From positions 984,001 to 1,048,000 of the forward strand of contig NZ_CP027668.1 in the NCBI RefSeq assembly GCF_003008515.1: a stretch of DNA of 64,000 bases, in the 5' to 3' direction. Shown here one piece after another: positions 63,711-64,000 of the stretch. This DNA comes from Phreatobacter cathodiphilus. Lineage in GTDB: Bacteria; Pseudomonadota; Alphaproteobacteria; Rhizobiales; Phreatobacteraceae. Under the pieces are notes generated by a model that was not told the DNA's origin, did not search any database, and was given only the letters and a program-made list of their open reading frames with translations. Position numbers and translations under genes: made by a program. The number at the start of each line of letters is the position of its first letter. The first letter of the stretch is position 1.

Positions 63711-64000
63711 CCGGCAGGTCGCGGAAAGTCGGAACCGGTCTTTTCGAGCCTGCGCGCAGGGTCGCCCGATGCGGGCCTGCCAACCGCCATCGTGACCCTC
63801 TCGCTTCCCGCCTCGCGCGCGGAGCCCGTCTCCAGTGCGGCTCCCGCCGTCGTCGTGGTGCCGGGACCTGCGGACGCGGCCCCGGCCCCCGCCGTCGTCG
63901 TCGTGCCCGCACCCGCTCCGGAAGGGGCGGCGGCCCCCCTTCCGGTCGTCGAGACCGACCTTTCGGCGAGGGGATGCCCCCATCCCGTCGCGGCCCGCAT
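63711..64000 (+). other. Open frame running off the window edge, uncertain gene
   Basis: A plus-strand frame open from 63654 (ATG, but inside the terminator hairpin region) to the end encodes an Ala/Pro/Val-rich stretch with two APAVVVVP-type repeats, and a later GTG at 63792 is also possible. No ribosome site is clear at either. It could be the start of a TonB- or HemP-related gene that continues beyond the window, or a chance frame. Reverse frames here are low-complexity and look like shadows. Confidence 0.3.

Noticed and set aside
61480-63912. 810-aa minus-strand frame opposite the heme receptor
   Set aside because: Shadow of the TonB receptor gene; Gly/Ala/Val/Arg-rich and no motif.
63542-64000. 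152-aa reverse frame at the right edge
   Set aside because: Overlaps the heme receptor 3' end, Gly/Ala/Thr repeats and no ribosome site; shadow frame.

Overview
The window is 64 kb of very GC-rich chromosomal DNA, densely packed with genes. Strong G/C at third codon positions produces long shadow reading frames opposite the real genes. The gene content points to an alphaproteobacterium, probably of the Hyphomicrobiales: an rlmE-ppx overlap, LivHMGF transport, class I PhaC, two Ku proteins with LigD and topoisomerase IB, HWE-type kinases, hemP-hmuTUV and RirA-like operators. I cannot fix the genus. No insertion sequence, phage gene, integrase or CRISPR array was seen. One RNA gene is present, tRNA-Gln(CTG).

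Layout. 0-5.6 kb: the end of a chemotaxis receptor, then a reverse-strand operon of two duplicated M20 deacylases and an amidase. 5.8-8.1 kb: an isolated gene fusing a trypsin-like protease to a DNA/RNA non-specific endonuclease, with less G/C-biased codons than its neighbours. This is the best candidate for an undescribed (defence or toxin-like) system. 8.2-13 kb: a polyamine-deacetylase-type enzyme, a DUF2892 membrane protein, a Crp/Fnr regulator, a FAD monooxygenase with a DUF2783 partner, and a GST. 13-15.2 kb: rlmE, ppx/gppA and tRNA-Gln. 15.6-17.4 kb: two secreted proteins that each carry a domain resembling the beta domain of eukaryotic VHL. 17.5-21.6 kb: a hybrid sensor kinase divergent from an RpfG-like REC/HD-GYP protein. 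21.6-24.5 kb: PhaC and a PhaC-like hydrolase.

25-30 kb: a complete branched-chain amino acid or amide type ABC transporter, with a hairpin after the binding-protein gene and an Arg in place of the Walker A Lys of LivF. 30-36 kb: DUF427, a GAF/PAS/REC hybrid kinase, an HWE kinase, a YetF-like membrane protein and a small hydrophilic protein. 36.2-42.8 kb: an aromatic-acid operon (crotonase, feruloyl-CoA-synthetase-like ligase, amidohydrolase, TctC and DctP binding proteins), divergent from a MarR regulator with a palindrome between them. This resembles hydroxycinnamate-CoA catabolism under CouR/FerC-like control.

42.8-50.4 kb: DUF2254, then a non-homologous end-joining block (ligD, a coupled small ORF, topoisomerase IB, and two divergent ku genes), followed by a Tat-type protein with an Arg/Trp-only tail. 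50.4-54.5 kb: a proline-rich peptide, TctC, a tiny membrane protein, an RraA-like aldolase and an IlvD/Edd sugar-acid dehydratase. 54.8-57.7 kb: a small secreted protein, a Tad-type vWA protein and a DUF6600-like repeat protein. 57.8-64 kb: an Rrf2 regulator, hemP-hmuTUV, and a divergent TonB-dependent heme receptor with an iron-responsive (IRO-like) box in front.
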